Below are positions 28,029 through 39,485 of a stretch of DNA of 64,000 nt, piece by piece. Below the pieces are notes generated by a model. It ran no database searches, was not told the DNA's origin, and saw only the letters and a list, made by a program, of their open reading frames with translations. Positions within the stretch are counted from its first letter, which is position 1; each line of letters starts with the position of its first letter. The stretch is from Haliangium sp963772315 (lineage in GTDB: Bacteria > Myxococcota_A > Polyangia > Haliangiales > Haliangiaceae), in contig CAVYWJ010000003.1 of NCBI GenBank assembly GCA_963772315.1, positions 1,054,001 through 1,118,000 of the forward strand, read 5' to 3'. The translations under genes and the position numbers were made by a program.

Positions 28029-28955
28029 ATGCCGTCGCCGCATTACGAGATCCTGGTCGAGCTCTTTCGCCACCGGCCCCAGTTCCTTCTGGCCCTGCTC
28101 GCGCTCGTGGCTCCCGGCCTCGTGCCCGACATCTCGGGCGCCATCCTCCTGCCGGGCCCAGGCGAGGTCGCCGGTGTCTATAACACACAGCATCGCGCCG
28201 ACCTGGTCCTGCACCGCATCGTCGAGGACCCGACGCGGCCCGTGCATGCCTTCATCCTCGAGGTGCAGCGCGCGCCAGACCCCGACAAGCACCTCGCCTG
28301 GGCCATGTATGCCGCTGGCATCGGCACGCGCGAGCGCTGCCCGGTCACCCTGGTCGTTCTCGCCCTCGACAAGCGCACCGCCCGCTGGGCCGCAGCGCCG
28401 CGCTCGCCCAGGATTGGGGGGCCACCCGTGGTCGCGCCCGTGGTCATCGGGCCGGCGCAGATCCCTCGCATCACCGATCTCGCCGAGGCGCGCGCGCTGC
28501 CCGAGCTGGCCGTGCTCTCCGCCGCCGCGCACGGACGAACACCCGGCGCCGAGCACATTGCCCATGCCGCGATTCTCGCCTGTGCCGCGCTCGACAGCCT
28601 TCACCACGCGCTCTATGCTGACTTCGTGGTCGCGTGCCTCGGCGCAAAGGCCCGGCGCGCCCTGGAGGTAATCATGCCGCTCCAGCATTTCATCCCGCAG
28701 TCCGATATTGGTAAGCAAATCTACGCCGAGGGCCGCAGCGAGGGCCTGAGGGAAGGCCGTAACGAGGGCCTGAAAGAAGGCCGCAGCGAGGCATTGCGCG
28801 GTCTCCTGGTCAAGCAGCTCACCCGGCGCTTCGGTCCCTTGCCCAGAGCCGCCATGAGGCGCATCCAGGCCGCGGCTCCCGACCAGCTCGAGCACTGGGG
28901 CGAGCGCCTGCTCTCGGCCAGCTCGCTCGACGACGTCTTTGCCGACGTTGTCTGA
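28029..28955 (+). CDS. Rpn-family PD-(D/E)XK nuclease
   Basis: 308 residues from the ATG at 28029 (an in-frame ATG at 27996 is possible). The N-terminal half resembles the Rpn/YhgA recombination-promoting nuclease group: ADLVLHR followed by FILEVQRAPD, the D...ExQ core of PD-(D/E)XK enzymes. The C-terminal half contains the family's polar repeat (EGRSEGLREGRNEGLKEG) and RFGPLPRAAMRRI. Such genes are common in expanded copy number in multicellular and cyanobacterial-type genomes and are linked to DNA recombination. Confidence 0.7.
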   Translation: MPSPHYEILVELFRHRPQFLLALLALVAPGLVPDISGAILLPGPGEVAGVYNTQHRADLVLHRIVEDPTRPVHAFILEVQRAPDPDKHLAWAMYAAGIGTRERCPVTLVVLALDKRTARWAAAPRSPRIGGPPVVAPVVIGPAQIPRITDLAEARALPELAVLSAAAHGRTPGAEHIAHAAILACAALDSLHHALYADFVVACLGAKARRALEVIMPLQHFIPQSDIGKQIYAEGRSEGLREGRNEGLKEGRSEALRGLLVKQLTRRFGPLPRAAMRRIQAAAPDQLEHWGERLLSASSLDDVFADVV

Positions 28956-29041
28956 CCGCGCGGGGAGGCTCCCCAGCCCGGAGACCTGGCGTGGTCACGC
29001 CTCGGTCGGTATGACAGCCGAGAAGCTCATCGGGCGCCCGG

Positions 29042-29893
29042 TCAGCCCTTGGTGGCGCCCAGCGTGAGGCCGGCGATGAACTGCTTCTGCATCAGGAAGA
29101 AGATCAGCACCGGCGGCAGCGCCGCGAGGATCGAGCCGGCCGACACCAGGTGCCACTGCGCCACCCACATGCCGTTGAGCGACTTCAGCCCGCCCGTGAC
29201 CGGCATCGCGTGGTTCCCCTGGATCAGCACCGTTGCCCAGAAGTAATCATTCCAGATGAACGTGAACACCAGCACAGCGAGCGCCGCGACCGCGGGGCGC
29301 ACCAGCGGCAGCACCACGTACCAGAAGATCTGCCACTCGCCGATGCCCTCCACGCGGGCGACCTCGATGAGCTCCCTGGGCAGCTCGCGGATGAAGTTGC
29401 GCAGGAAGAACGTGCAGAAGCCGGTCTGGAACCCGATGTGGAACAGCACCAGGCCCGCGATCGAGTCGTAGAGCCCCAGGCGCAGGCTGAGGTCGCGCAC
29501 CGGCACCATCAAGATCTGAAACGGTATGAAGTTGCCGCCGACAAAGAGGAAGAACACCAGCAGATTGAGCTTGAAGCGATATATTCCGAGCGCGAAGCCG
29601 GCCAGGCAAGACAGCGCCAGCGCGCCGATCACGGTCGGGATGGTGATCAGCAAGCTGTTGAGCAGGTAGCGCGCGATCGGCGTGTTGCGGAACACCGCGG
29701 CGTAGTTCTCGATGAGCTGCCAATCGCTCGGCCAGCCCCAGTAGTTGCCGGCATTCAGATCACCGGCGCTGCGCACCGAGGTCGTGACCACGGCCAGGAT
29801 TGGCAACAGCCACACCAGCAGCGACACCGGCAGCACCACCCGGTACAGCCACTGCGTCGTGCGCGCGGTCCGATGGATCGGGGTCGGGAACAT
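29042..29893 (-). CDS. Sugar ABC transporter permease (MalG type)
   Basis: 283 residues, six membrane segments. The EAA-loop segment EVARVEGIGEWQIFWYVVLPLVRPA identifies a carbohydrate-uptake permease of the MalG/inner group. Its ATG overlaps the TGA of the partner permease (TGATG). Last gene of the import operon; no ATPase gene follows. Confidence 0.85.
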   Translation of the reverse strand: MFPTPIHRTARTTQWLYRVVLPVSLLVWLLPILAVVTTSVRSAGDLNAGNYWGWPSDWQLIENYAAVFRNTPIARYLLNSLLITIPTVIGALALSCLAGFALGIYRFKLNLLVFFLFVGGNFIPFQILMVPVRDLSLRLGLYDSIAGLVLFHIGFQTGFCTFFLRNFIRELPRELIEVARVEGIGEWQIFWYVVLPLVRPAVAALAVLVFTFIWNDYFWATVLIQGNHAMPVTGGLKSLNGMWVAQWHLVSAGSILAALPPVLIFFLMQKQFIAGLTLGATKG

Positions 29894-30807
29894 CAGTCCG
29901 TGCCCTTCTCGTGCCGGTAGATGCGCACCAGCATGATCACGATGTGCACCAGCATCAGCAGGAACAGCACCGTGGCGATGGCCGTGCCGTAGCCCATGCG
30001 GAAGCCATACTCCGACAGCGCCTGCTCGTACATGTAATACGCCAGGACGCGCGAGGAGCCATATGGCCCGCCCGCGGTCATGATCGAAATCAGATCGAAG
30101 CTGCGCAGCGAGCCGACCACCGTCACCACCACCGCGATGAACGTGGCCGGGCGCAGCTGCGGCAGCACGATGTGCCGGAGGAGCCTCCAGCCCCTGGCCC
30201 CGTCCAGGCGCGCGGCCTCGATCTGCTCGGGTTGCAGGCTGTTGAGCCCGGTCAGATACAGAATCATGCAATACGCCGTCTGCGGATACAGCGCCGCCGC
30301 GACGATGCCGTACGTGACCAGCCGATCATCCGACAGGATCGCCACCGGCTCCAGGCCGAGGAGCTGCATCACGTGCAGCAGCAAGCCGTTCGTGGGGTCG
30401 TAGAACCAGCTGAAGACCAGCCCCACGACCACCTGCGAGATCACGAACGGAAAGAAGAACAGCGACTTGACCAGGCGGATACCGAACACCGACTGATTGA
30501 GGAACAGCGCCAGCGCCAGACCCATCGGCACCGCGAGCAGGAAGCCAATGAGCCAGATCAGGTTGTTCTTCACCGCTACCCAGAAGTCCTGATCACTCCA
30601 CAGCTCGACGTAGTTGCCAAAGCCAATCCAGGTCGCTTTGCCCAGCCCGTCCCAGTCGTAGAAGCTCAGCGCGATCGACCGGGCGATCGGCACGATCACG
30701 TAGACCGTGAACATCACCAGCGCCGGGGCCAGGAACAGCCACGGCGTGATTGCGAGCCGGTGGCGTGTCCACCAGCCCGGCTGCCTGGAGCCCGCGATGG
30801 GAGTCAC
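29893..30807 (-). CDS. Sugar ABC transporter permease (MalF type)
   Basis: 304 residues, six membrane segments, with the EAA loop QIEAARLDGARGWRLLRHIVLPQL. The GTG start at 30807 overlaps the stop of the binding-protein gene (GTGA). Forms the channel with the permease downstream. Confidence 0.85.
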   Translation of the reverse strand: MTPIAGSRQPGWWTRHRLAITPWLFLAPALVMFTVYVIVPIARSIALSFYDWDGLGKATWIGFGNYVELWSDQDFWVAVKNNLIWLIGFLLAVPMGLALALFLNQSVFGIRLVKSLFFFPFVISQVVVGLVFSWFYDPTNGLLLHVMQLLGLEPVAILSDDRLVTYGIVAAALYPQTAYCMILYLTGLNSLQPEQIEAARLDGARGWRLLRHIVLPQLRPATFIAVVVTVVGSLRSFDLISIMTAGGPYGSSRVLAYYMYEQALSEYGFRMGYGTAIATVLFLLMLVHIVIMLVRIYRHEKGTD

Positions 30808-32138
30808 TTGTAGACGCGCTGGCGCACCTGCTCCAGGTGCTCCAGGATCTGCGGGCGCTCATCGGGCTTGAGCAGGTAGCGCTGGAAGCCGTCCATGCCG
30901 GCCTTGGCCATCTCGGCCGGTGTATCGCGATCGTAGAACTGCGCCAGCGCGTGCGCGCTGCCCAGCATCGTGAAGCCCGCGGCCAGGAACTTGTCGTTCG
31001 GCCGCTGCGCCTCGCGGTTGACCGGCAGCTGGCCGAGGATCTCGTTCATCCTGGTCTGCACGTCGGCGCGCGCGATGAAGGCCAGGAACTTGCGCGCGTC
31101 ATCCTTGTTCTTCGCCTTGGCCGGGATGTGCACCGTGTCGGTCGGCGCGTCCTCGGCCTTGGGGATTCCGGGCGTGATCTCGGGAAACTGCATGAAGCCG
31201 ATCTGCTCGTCCGTGAGGCCGGCCTCTCTCATCGGCGCCACCGCGAAGTTGCCCATGAGGAACATCGCCGCCTCGCCCTTGATGAACGCCGGCAGCGCCT
31301 CCTGCCACTGGTACGAGGCGTGGTTGTCGAGGTAATAGCCAGGCTTGACGATTTCATCCCACCGGTCGAACACCGCCTGAACGCGCGGGTCGGTGTACGG
31401 CACCTTTCCGTTGGTCAAGTCCATGTGGAACTCGTAGCCGTTGACGCGCAGGTTCATGTAATCGAACCAGCCGCCGGTGGGCCAGGCGGCCTTGGTGCCG
31501 ATCACGAACGGCGTGATCTTGGCCGCCTCGAGCTTGGCGCAGACGTCCAGGAGCTCGCTCCATGTCCTGGCTTCCTGCAGGCCCAGCTTGTCGAAGATGT
31601 CTTTGCGGTAGTAGATGCCCCACTGATAATAGGTGTAGGGCACGCCCCATTGCTTGCCGTCGATGGTCATCGACGCGGCGGACGCCTTGAGCTTGTCGTT
31701 CAGACCCTCCTGGGTCCAGACGTCGCTCACGTCCTCGAACAGCCCTGCGTTGACGAACGGCGCCATGCGATTGCCCGCGTACCAGAGCGTCACGTCGGGC
31801 GGATCGGCGGTGAGGAAGTTGCGAATCGAGGTCTTGAAGCCCTCGTGGTCGAAGGTGTTGACCTTGACCTTCACGCCGGCATGCGCGGCCTCGAACTCCT
31901 TCACCACGGCCTCGAACGCCGCCTTGGGCGCCGGGTCGGACGCGTCGGTGTTGATGATCAGCGTGCGCGTCGTCGCCTCCGGCGTCGTTGCCCCGGATGG
32001 GTCCGCCACCGACGGCTGCTGGGCCGGTTCCTTGCACGAGATCAGCAGGACGGCCCCCAGGGCCATCAGGAGGGGAGCCCGGCGCGAGCCATTCCAGCGC
32101 GCGCCCGCGGCTCTACATGATCCGATGTTCTTCATCAT
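30804..32138 (-). CDS. Extracellular sugar-binding lipoprotein of an ABC importer
   Basis: 444 residues, family 1 solute-binding protein. The lipobox is LLISC (Cys35), so the protein is anchored to the outside of the inner membrane. Two lobes follow, with the typical DVTLWYAGNRMAPF and MFLMGNFAVAPM segments. With the two permeases and the GH42 glycosidase it probably captures galactosides or a beta-linked oligosaccharide. No ATP-binding subunit is encoded here; a shared MsmK-like ATPase elsewhere would be needed. Confidence 0.85.
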   Translation of the reverse strand: MMKNIGSCRAAGARWNGSRRAPLLMALGAVLLISCKEPAQQPSVADPSGATTPEATTRTLIINTDASDPAPKAAFEAVVKEFEAAHAGVKVKVNTFDHEGFKTSIRNFLTADPPDVTLWYAGNRMAPFVNAGLFEDVSDVWTQEGLNDKLKASAASMTIDGKQWGVPYTYYQWGIYYRKDIFDKLGLQEARTWSELLDVCAKLEAAKITPFVIGTKAAWPTGGWFDYMNLRVNGYEFHMDLTNGKVPYTDPRVQAVFDRWDEIVKPGYYLDNHASYQWQEALPAFIKGEAAMFLMGNFAVAPMREAGLTDEQIGFMQFPEITPGIPKAEDAPTDTVHIPAKAKNKDDARKFLAFIARADVQTRMNEILGQLPVNREAQRPNDKFLAAGFTMLGSAHALAQFYDRDTPAEMAKAGMDGFQRYLLKPDERPQILEHLEQVRQRVYK

Positions 32139-32144
32139 GGTTGC

Positions 32145-34194
32145 TCATCCGCCACCGAAGCTCGCAATGCTGACACCTTGCGGCGGCACCTGCACACCGC
32201 CCACGAGCCAGCTCGCACCGGCGCAGGCTTCGGCAGGCACCGGATGCGTGACATCATCATAATTGAAGGCATAGAGCAGATGGCCGCGCCGGCGCAAGCG
32301 CAAACCCTCGGGCAAGCGATGCACCGCGAGCCCGGCGTCGCTCGCCGCTGCGATCAGCAGCGCACGCTGCATCGCGGCATCGAACCAGCCGGCGAGATAC
32401 CGCACGCGGCCAGCCTTGACCACCGCCGGTGAGCCCCCGACTTCGAATACGTCTTCGAATACGGCCTCGATGACAGCCTCGGGCCCAGCCTCGGGCAAGG
32501 CCTCGGGCCCGGCGCCAGGCTCCAGATCCAGATGCTCGCGCCAGTGCATGCAGGCGTAGCGCTTGCCGCCATACTGCACCACGTCCTGCGCGAGTGGCCG
32601 CAGCGACTCCACGCGCCACACCCGGATCGGCATCAGGCTTCTCAGGTTGCCGGGCGGCAGCTCCGCGGGAATGCGCACCGCCTCCACCTTGGACCCGCAG
32701 CGGGGCGCGAGCAGCACCTGCGCGCTGGTGCGTGCGAGGGCTTCGACCAGCGTCGCCGGCACCACGGGCAGGCTCGGCACGATCACCAGCGCGTAGGCAT
32801 CCAGCGAGGACACGTGGCTGGACACGATGTCGAACATCGAGCCCCAGCGAGCGCAGCGCGCCGTACCACTCGTAGCTCTGACGCAGGTAGTCGAAGTCGG
32901 CGCCCTGCGGCTGCACTTGCAGCAGCCAGCGCGCCTGGTAGTCGAACACCAGCGCCACGCGCGTGGACGAGTGGGCCTCCTCGCGCGCGGACGAGCGGAC
33001 ATCTGCGTCCGCGTGCGCCGGCAGCTGCGCGATCTCGGCCGCCACCTGCTGGGCCTCGCGGCCTCCGACGTCGAGCCGGCGATCGGGCGTGTTCAAGCCC
33101 GCGTGCATCTGCTCCTGTGCAAACGGCGCCTGGCGCCAGCGGAAGTAGCTCACCACCTCGCCGCCGTGCGCGAACACCTCGTGGCTCCACAGCCGCACCA
33201 TGCCCGGCCTGGGCGCCGGATTCCAGCGCGCCCAGTTGACCGGACCGGGTTGCTGCTCCATCACCCAGAACGGCTGGTGGCTCATACCGCGGTAGAGATC
33301 ATGATGAAAGCCCGTGAAGTCCGGGTGTCCGGTGCGCAGCCAGCGCCGCTTCACCTCCGGCTCGAACCAGAACGTCTCCAGCGCGCCGATCGGGTAGCTA
33401 TCCCAGGTGGCGACGTCCAGGTCGGCCGCCACGTCGTAGTGGTCGAACTCGGTGAAGAACAGCATGAAGTTGTGCACGATCGCGCGCCCGGGCGAGCGCG
33501 CGCGCAGGATCTCGCACTGCATGCGGTTGAAGCGCACCACCTCGTCGCTGGCGAATCGCTTGTAGTCGAGCCGGTGAGGCGGATTGGCCTCGGTGACCGT
33601 GCCCACCGGCGCATCGATCTCGGAGAAGGACCGATATTCCATGCTCCAGAACACGTTGCCCCAGCGCTCGTTGAGCGACTCGATGGTGCCGTAGCGCTCC
33701 TCGAGCCAGAGGCGGAACCTGCGCACCGCGCCCGGCGAGTAGCTGGCGACCGTGTCGTGGCAGCCGTATTCGTTGTCGGTCTGCCAGGCGATCACGGCCG
33801 GATGCGATCCATAGCGCTCGGCGTACAGCGTGGTGATTCGACGCGCTTCCTCGAGGTATGCGTCGCTCGAGAAGTCGTAATGCCGCCTGGAGCCGAACGC
33901 CCGCGTGCGACCATCCGCCTCCACCGCCAGCATGTCGGGATGGCGGTCGACCAGCCACTTCGGTGGCGTGGCGGTCGGCGTGCACATGACGATCTGCAGG
34001 CGCGCCCGCGCCAGGGTTTCGACCGCACGGTCGAGCCAGTCCCAGCAGAGCTGGCCGGAGTGCGGCTCGATGCGTGACCAGCAAAACTCCGCGATGCGCA
34101 CCTGCGTGATGCCCAGGTCGCTCATGCGCTTCGCGTCGTCGGCCCACCAGCTCTCCGGCCAGTGCTCGGGGTAATAACAGACGCCCAGTCTCAT
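32145..34194 (-). CDS. GH42 beta-galactosidase, one frameshift
   Basis: Glycoside hydrolase family 42, cytoplasmic. Acid/base Glu142 sits in TDNEYG and the nucleophile Glu313 in WVMEQQPGP. A single extra base at the AA of 32833-32834 splits the gene; corrected length is 682 residues, the family norm. The C-terminal trimerisation and beta domains are present. It is the first gene of the sugar-import operon (7 nt before the binding-protein gene) and would cleave the imported beta-galactoside. Transcription is divergent from the hypothetical gene at 34276. Confidence 0.8.
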
Positions 34195-34275
34195 GGTGCC
34201 GGCATGGTACTGCGAAGGTGGCGCGCAGAAACGTCCCGTGCGCTAGTATCGCGCGCCTGCATCGGGAGACCAGGA

Positions 34276-34797
34276 ATGCTAGACGACCAACCACAGACCT
34301 CCGGCGTGCGATTGCAGCATGTCGATCCCGCCTACCGCCACCATCCCAAGCTCGTCACGCCGCAAGCGCAGCTCGATCTCGAGGGCGTGCGGCTCAAATG
34401 GTATGATCTCGCGCGCGCCGAGACGCCCGTGCCCGAAGCGATCCGGCACCTGGCGCGCGACTATCTCACGTCGGAGGCGCACGCCGGGCGACTGGAGCTC
34501 GACGGCGAGCTCGGCTTCGTGCTGCTGCACCTCTGCGGCGACGATTTCTTCTTCCTGATCGTCTGCACGTGGCGCGGCAACAACGAGATGTGGGAGTCCG
34601 TCTACTTCAAGCAGAACGCCGCGACGCCTGGCTTCGCCCTGGTTCCGCGCGAGAATCGGCACAAGGCAACCCTGTGCGTCTGGGAGCTGGCGCCGGTCTG
34701 GCACGAGCAGCAAGCCTGGGTTGGGTTCCTGACCTCGGCGCGGGATGAGGCGGCCCAGCAAGCGTATCTCGCTGATCGCTTCGCCGGTCCGGTTTGA
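34276..34797 (+). CDS. Conserved hypothetical protein
   Basis: 173 residues from ATG 34276, with GGGAG and AGGA just upstream. A soluble, beta-rich protein without cysteine clusters or signal peptide. Features such as LLHLCGDDFFFLIVCTWRGNNE and VWHEQQAWVGFLTSARDE are unusual in being rich in aromatic residues. I do not recognise the family. It shares an 80-nt divergent promoter region with the GH42 operon. Confidence 0.6.
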   Translation: MLDDQPQTSGVRLQHVDPAYRHHPKLVTPQAQLDLEGVRLKWYDLARAETPVPEAIRHLARDYLTSEAHAGRLELDGELGFVLLHLCGDDFFFLIVCTWRGNNEMWESVYFKQNAATPGFALVPRENRHKATLCVWELAPVWHEQQAWVGFLTSARDEAAQQAYLADRFAGPV

Positions 34798-34806
34798 TCC
34801 CGGCCG

Positions 34807-34917
34807 CTATCGCCGGGCGATGCTGCCGGCGAGCCCGATGAGGGCCGCGAAGAACGCCGCGCCGATCAGGCAGGTCAGCAGGCCGAGCGACATGTTGCCC
34901 GCGTTGGTGCTCGCCGG
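34807..34917 (-). pseudogene. 3' fragment of a membrane protein gene
   Basis: Codons for a C-terminal transmembrane helix (LTCLIGAAFFAALIGLAG) followed by ARR and a stop. Upstream of about 34917 the frame runs into the opposite-strand cupin fragment, so the 5' part is missing. Confidence 0.4.
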
Positions 34918-35126
34918 GTGCGGAAGCACGACGTCATCGCCTGCCCGCCCGGGAAACGCGATGTCGCGCATCAGCTGATCAACACGGGCACGACCGATCT
35001 GACGTACCTCGCGGTGAGCACGGTGGCGGGACACGATGTTTGCGAGTACCCCGATTCCAACAAGATCGGCATTCGCATCGGCGCGGATCCAGAGAAGCCC
35101 GCGCTCCGGGCCCTGTTCAGGGCCGA
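34918..35126 (+). pseudogene. Cupin-type gene, 3' fragment
   Basis: About 70 codons match the C-terminal half of a small cupin: DVIACPPGKRDVAHQLIN, YLAVSTVAGHDVCEYPDSNK and RIGADPEKPALRALFR. The first half of the barrel is absent, and the last few residues are replaced at 35127 by the start of the inverted-repeat element. It is a remnant, cut at both ends. Confidence 0.6.
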
Positions 35127-35738
35127 GCTAGTACTGGGTTCCAGACGTTTCTCCCCACAGGGAGAGCCCGGCGGCGGCTGTCTCGGCGGGGTTCCCCCGG
35201 TCCGTCCTCGGCCTCCGGCCACAGGCAATCCCGGTCACCAAGGATCACGCCGGGCCAACCGACGTCCCCGGTCCGGGGCCTCCGACCTGCGGGCGCGGCC
35301 GGGTGCCCACCCCGCCGAGCGCCACCGCCTTGGCGCGCCCGGTGACGATGCTCCTTGCACCTCATCCGCGTCGGGCGTGGGGGAGCTATTTGGGCCTGAT
35401 GTCCTGGTACTGCTGGCCAGAAGTGATTCCCCAGCTGTGGGGGAGGGGCGCGGACGAGTGATGGTGACGTGAGGGCCGAGGCGGCGGCGGCGCAGCGGGG
35501 AGGTGCCGGCGAGCGCGCGCAGCTGCGTGGCGCTCATCCCGTGAAGGCGCGGGCTCACGGGGGGGACGCGAGGGGAGCTGGGTCGGGGCCGCGCAGCGAG
35601 CACGTCGCCGGAGGGGACGCCCGCAAGCGATAGCCGCCGCCGGGCGCTGGCGAGCAAACCCCCGTGCCGTCACGGAACGCCGCCTTCAGGCTCCCCTCTC
35701 TGCGATCTGGGGAGCTACTTCTGGAACGTCGTACTAGC
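35127..35738. mobile_element. Inverted-repeat-bounded element (MITE-like, possibly two in tandem)
   Basis: The left end GCTAGTACTGGGTTCCAGA (35127-35145) and the complement of the right end, GCTAGTACGACGTTCCAGA (35720-35738), match at 16 of 19 positions. Beyond them both ends share CTCCCCA five bases further in. A related pair of ends meets at a GTAC in the middle (35407-35410), so the stretch may be two units of about 280 and 330 nt. No transposase is encoded; the frames inside look random. The left end lies exactly where the cupin fragment loses its normal C terminus. No target duplication was found. Confidence 0.5.
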
Positions 35739-35750
35739 CCGGGACCGCGC

Positions 35751-36323
35751 TCACCTCGTCGCTGCCGCGGTCTGCCGCGCTACCAGGCGATCGGTGTACG
35801 CCTCCAGCTTGGGACGCTCCGGGGGGCCGCCCCACAGGCGCTTCCAGACGAACATCGAGCCGATCATGACATCTGCAGCCGTGAACCAGTCGCCAAACAG
35901 GTAGGGGCCGTCGCCCAACTCGCGCTCGATCACGTCCTTGACCGTCTCGAAGTCGCTCCAGCCGCGTGAAGGCTGCGTCTCTACCTTGTACAGCGAATCG
36001 CCCATGGAGGGCTCGAGCTGCGCGGTCGAGTAGACCACGAGCGACAGGTAACGCCCGCGCTCCGGCGCTCCGATCCTGGGCGCCAGGTTCGCCTCCGGGA
36101 ACTTGTCACCGAGATAGATGCAGATCGCCGCGTTCTCGAAGAGCTTGGTGTCGCCATCGACGAGCGCGGGCAGCTTGCCGGCCGGATTGACCGCGAGGTA
36201 CTCCGGCGCCTTGTGCTCGCGCTTCTCGAAATCGATGGGCACGATCTCGTACGGTACGCGGCACTCATCGAGCATCCACTTGGCGATTGCCGCACGACTC
36301 TGGGGGTTGAAATATAGCTTCAT
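35751..36323 (-). CDS. Glutathione S-transferase
   Basis: 190 residues. The thioredoxin-like N-terminal domain has the conserved cis-proline segment NPAGKLPALVDG and the FENAAICIYL glutathione-binding Glu-Asn/Ser motif; the all-helical C-terminal domain has WFTAADVMIGSM. The ATG at 36323 follows GAGGTGAT. A typical cytosolic GST of a bacterial class; substrate unknown. Its end lies 12 nt from the inverted-repeat element. Confidence 0.85.
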   Translation of the reverse strand: MKLYFNPQSRAAIAKWMLDECRVPYEIVPIDFEKREHKAPEYLAVNPAGKLPALVDGDTKLFENAAICIYLGDKFPEANLAPRIGAPERGRYLSLVVYSTAQLEPSMGDSLYKVETQPSRGWSDFETVKDVIERELGDGPYLFGDWFTAADVMIGSMFVWKRLWGGPPERPKLEAYTDRLVARQTAAATR

Positions 36324-36681
36324 CGCATCACCTCTTGCATGGTTTCACGGACCGTGAAGACGAGCCCCCGCGGCTCATCCAGACCACGCCAACATAGCAT
36401 GATGAGATCGCCGTGCCTCGTGCCGGGCGGGCCAGCCCGGAGCGCAAAGGCCCCGCCGCTATCCCGGTATGCGCGAGATGTGCGTCGCCGCGACCTGCCA
36501 GATGGTCCGGTCGAAGTGCGATGGTTGCCCTGGCGCTATCGGTTCGGTGGCTCATGTACCAGTGCGGACGTTGGTTCGCCACGGCCATCAGTGGACGATT
36601 CGCGGTCGCGAGAGCCTTGCTCCGCGCAGGATTCCGGGGACACTGCAGCCATATTTGGCACCCTGTACCAGGAGAATGATC
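36324..36681. other. Intergenic region
   Basis: 358 nt between divergent genes. Open frames here run into the glycosidase frame without ribosome sites. Nothing specific recognised apart from the AGGAG at 36670-36674. Confidence 0.4.
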
Positions 36682-38613
<1,932 letters not shown>

Positions 38614-38646
38614 CGCCTCGACGGCCATGGGGCGCTCGCGCGCCTC

Positions 38647-39348
38647 TCAGGTGAGCGGCAGGGAAGCAAACCAGTCTGCGAACGCTTTCCACGCGGTCGT
38701 CTGGGTCGGGAACAACACCGGCACCTGCACCGCCACGAAGACGACCAGCATGACCGGGAAGACGATGCGTCCTGCGGGCCTGCGGCGTTCGAGCCAGATC
38801 AGCGCGAGCAGGATCAGATCGGTGAGGCCGAACGTGAACCAGAAGTACCTCCACGTCGGCGTCGAGTCCCACCAGAAAACCATGATCCGCTGAACCACCG
38901 GGTCGAGCATCGTGAGCCCCGTGCACACCATGAAGCGGGCGTGCAGCGCGACCCTGCGCCGGGTAAGTATCGCCAGGGCGTACGACAGGCCGAACACCGC
39001 GGCCAGGGACAGCTGCAGATAGAGGAGATTGGCGTTGACGTCCGGCCACCGGTTACGGCTGTGGGCGAGCAGCACCATGCTGGCCACGACGAGCGGCGCC
39101 AGGACGTACGACGCCACTCCGATGATCCGATGCAGCGTGAACCGCCGCGCGCCGATGGCCAGCGGCTGCACGATCAGCATCAGCAGCCACAGCGTTGCGG
39201 TGACCGCATGCATGTGGACATAGCCATTGCTGGTCTCGGACAGCTTCGACAGATAGCTCGGCCAGAAGGCCAGCGGCGCCAGGGCCAGCAGGACGGCAAA
39301 GAATGGTCCGCTACGAGCGAGCTCGATCGTTGGCAATTTCGAGTTCAT
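38647..39348 (-). CDS. Multi-pass membrane protein
   Basis: 233 residues, about seven hydrophobic segments. Histidines in VHMHAVTATLW and FTLHRIIGVASY lie in or near membrane segments, a layout recalling DUF2306/cytochrome-b561-like proteins. The ATG at 39348 was chosen because the upstream frame is unlikely coding. Convergent with the GH30 gene (33-nt gap). Function unknown. Confidence 0.55.
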   Translation of the reverse strand: MNSKLPTIELARSGPFFAVLLALAPLAFWPSYLSKLSETSNGYVHMHAVTATLWLLMLIVQPLAIGARRFTLHRIIGVASYVLAPLVVASMVLLAHSRNRWPDVNANLLYLQLSLAAVFGLSYALAILTRRRVALHARFMVCTGLTMLDPVVQRIMVFWWDSTPTWRYFWFTFGLTDLILLALIWLERRRPAGRIVFPVMLVVFVAVQVPVLFPTQTTAWKAFADWFASLPLT

Positions 39349-39485
39349 GAACAGGCATGAGCATAACGCGTTCGACATCCAGGCGAAATCCCTGCGACTC
39401 GCCGACCTCGACGCGCCACGGCGCTGGAGATCGAATCGCCCGGATCGACGCATGCACCCAGGCGCGCATATGTCATGCTGCGGCC

